Below are positions 5,352-6,561 of a DNA stretch of 6,561 nt, one piece after another. How positions within the stretch are numbered: position 1 is the first letter of the stretch; each line of letters begins with the position of its first letter. This stretch comes from an uncultured Bacteroidota bacterium. Lineage in GTDB: Bacteria; Bacteroidota; Bacteroidia; Flavobacteriales; UA16. Both the position numbers and the translations under genes were made by a program. The stretch lies in assembly GCA_902578505.1 (NCBI GenBank), contig CACHDD010000047.1:1-6561 (forward strand). Reading direction: 5' to 3'. Under the pieces are notes generated by a model. It was not told the DNA's origin, ran no database searches, and worked only from the letters and a program-made list of their open reading frames with translations.

Positions 5352-6561
5352 TTAGAAGTTTTCTTTCACAAAGTTTATCATCATATTATATAGGTGTAGT
5401 CGTGTGTTGCCACCGTAAATGCCGTGATTTCTGTCTGGATACGAAAAGAATTCAAACTGTTTATTTGCCCCAACTAAAGCGTCTACCATTTCAAGTGAAT
5501 TTTGATGGTGAACATTGTCGTCGCCAGTTCCAGAAACTAGAAGTAGGCTACCCTGTAGTTTTTCTGCGTGATTAACAGGACTGTTGTCGTCATATCCACT
5601 TACATTTTCCTGAGGAGTTTGCATAAATCTCTCAGTGTAAATAGTATCGTAATATCTCCAGTTAGAAACTGGAGCAACTGATATTCCAGCGTTGTAAACT
5701 TCCGCGCCTTTAGTCATAGAAAGCAAAGTCATAAATCCACCGTAACTCCAACCCTGTATTCCAATTCTATCCTTGTCAACAATCTCTTTGTTTGCCAGGA
5801 ACTCACCAAAATCAATGAAGTCCTCGGTCTCTAGTTTTCCAAGTTCCTTATATGTGCTGTGTTTAAATTCCTTGCCTCTACCAGGTGTTCCTCTAGGGTC
5901 AACAGAAGCAACTAAATAACCTTCTTGGGCTAGATATTGATGCCACATGTGTCCTGTTCCGCCCCAACTGTCTTGAACAGTGTTTACTCCTGGTCCTCCA
6001 TAAATAGCTACATAAACTGGGTATTCAACCCCAGGTTCAACATTGTGAGGAGGAATCATCCAACAATTAAGCTCAACACCAGCGTCGTTTGTAAAAGTAA
6101 AGAATCTCTTTTCTGAGTAATTGTAGTTTTCTAGTTTCTCAACAAGAGCAGCGTTGTCTTTTAAAGTTCTCAGTGTTCTTCCATTTCTATCTCTCAAAGT
6201 GTAAACAGGAGGGGTGTTTGCATTACTGTAGTTGTAGATGCTGTATGCGAATGTTGAAGAGAAATTTGCTCCGTGGTGTCCTGGAGTTTCGTCAAGCGTT
6301 GTGATATTTCCATTTAAGTCAACCCTGTGAAGGTGCTTTTGTGTTGGGCCAAACATTGACGAGCTAAAGTAACAGCTCATCCTTTTTGCATCGTACCCCA
6401 TGAAGTCTAGTACATCCCATTCACCCTTTGTAAGTTGATCTACCGATCCATCAAAGCCAAACTTATAAATGTGATTATATCCATCCCTTTCTGATGTCCA
6501 CAAAAAGCTCTTTCCGTCCTCTAAAAAGATTAGGTTGTCGTGAATATCAATATAGGTATTG
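5352..6561 (-). CDS. S9 family serine peptidase, dipeptidyl-peptidase-IV-like (N-terminus outside window)
   Basis: The frame is open to the right edge, giving the last 402 residues; the true start is beyond it. Residues 1 to about 150 are the end of a DPP-IV N-terminal beta-propeller (LWTSERDGYNHIY at 20-32), and about 160-402 are the S9 alpha/beta-hydrolase domain. The triad is complete in fragment numbering: Ser272 (GWSYGGF), Asp347 (SGTGDDNVH) and His379 (PDRNHGIYGG). Tyr187 (IYGGPG) matches the oxyanion-hole Tyr547 of human DPP-IV. AVAPVS-like SVAPVSNWRYYDTIYTER is very close to DPP-IV proteins. The family removes Xaa-Pro or related dipeptides from peptide N-termini. The Glu pair that binds the substrate amino group lies in the part not visible, so exact specificity (DPP-IV or prolyl tripeptidyl type) stays open. 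Export to the periplasm is usual in Bacteroidota but the signal peptide cannot be seen. The POT symporter gene follows after 24 bp. Confidence 0.95.
   Translation of the reverse strand, partial: NTYIDIHDNLIFLEDGKSFLWTSERDGYNHIYKFGFDGSVDQLTKGEWDVLDFMGYDAKRMSCYFSSSMFGPTQKHLHRVDLNGNITTLDETPGHHGANFSSTFAYSIYNYSNANTPPVYTLRDRNGRTLRTLKDNAALVEKLENYNYSEKRFFTFTNDAGVELNCWMIPPHNVEPGVEYPVYVAIYGGPGVNTVQDSWGGTGHMWHQYLAQEGYLVASVDPRGTPGRGKEFKHSTYKELGKLETEDFIDFGEFLANKEIVDKDRIGIQGWSYGGFMTLLSMTKGAEVYNAGISVAPVSNWRYYDTIYTERFMQTPQENVSGYDDNSPVNHAEKLQGSLLLVSGTGDDNVHHQNSLEMVDALVGANKQFEFFSYPDRNHGIYGGNTRLHLYNMMINFVKENF

Noticed and set aside
5352..6503. Peptidase start at 6503
   Set aside because: The codon there is TTG inside the conserved propeller strand FLWTSERDGYNHIY, and the frame stays open with family-like sequence to the window edge; this is a truncation by the window, not a start.
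1..6561. Mobile element, phage, toxin-antitoxin or defence system
   Set aside because: No transposase, integrase, nuclease or toxin-like coding sequence, no tRNA and no terminal repeats were seen; the genes are metabolic, transport and surface functions typical of a core flavobacterial chromosome.

Overview
The window looks like ordinary chromosomal sequence from a low-GC member of the Bacteroidota, most likely a marine-type flavobacterium. Three independent signs support this. A secreted protein ends in a type IX secretion (T9SS) sorting domain and carries SprB-type and Cys-rich Asp/Gly repeats. The citrate synthase gene is preceded by a good match to the Bacteroidota promoter (TTG, 20-bp spacer, TATATTTG). 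Most starts follow A/T-rich leaders without a clear Shine-Dalgarno sequence.

Layout: positions 2-919 (+) are the C-terminal 305 residues of a large cell-surface or secreted protein whose start lies off the left edge. A strong hairpin at 938-967, with A and T tracts on its two sides, can serve as terminator for both this gene and the convergent gene. Everything else is on the minus strand. Read in the direction of transcription from the right edge, it is: a dipeptidyl-peptidase-IV-like S9 serine peptidase (N-terminus off the right edge), a POT-family proton/oligopeptide symporter, a terminator, an exported thioredoxin-fold protein, a promoter, citrate synthase, and a crotonase-fold (enoyl-CoA hydratase/isomerase) enzyme.

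Functionally there are three blocks. The S9 peptidase and the POT symporter, 24 bp apart, form a plausible peptide-scavenging unit: exported peptidase releases di- or tripeptides, and the symporter imports them. Citrate synthase and the crotonase are 5 bp apart, and the ribosome-binding site of the crotonase lies inside the last codons of citrate synthase. They are almost certainly one transcript, linking acyl-CoA or branched-chain amino-acid breakdown to entry of acetyl-CoA into the TCA cycle. The thioredoxin-like gene sits between the two blocks, with a terminator upstream and the citrate synthase promoter downstream, and is probably a single-gene unit.

No RNA genes, insertion sequences, CRISPR arrays, prophage genes or defence genes were seen, and no intergenic stretch exceeds 100 bp. 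I found no clear candidate for a novel multi-gene system. The most useful second looks are the non-canonical active site of the crotonase and its coupling to citrate synthase, the repeat architecture of the T9SS protein, and two small inverted repeats sharing CGTAA/TTACG in front of the thioredoxin-like and citrate synthase genes.
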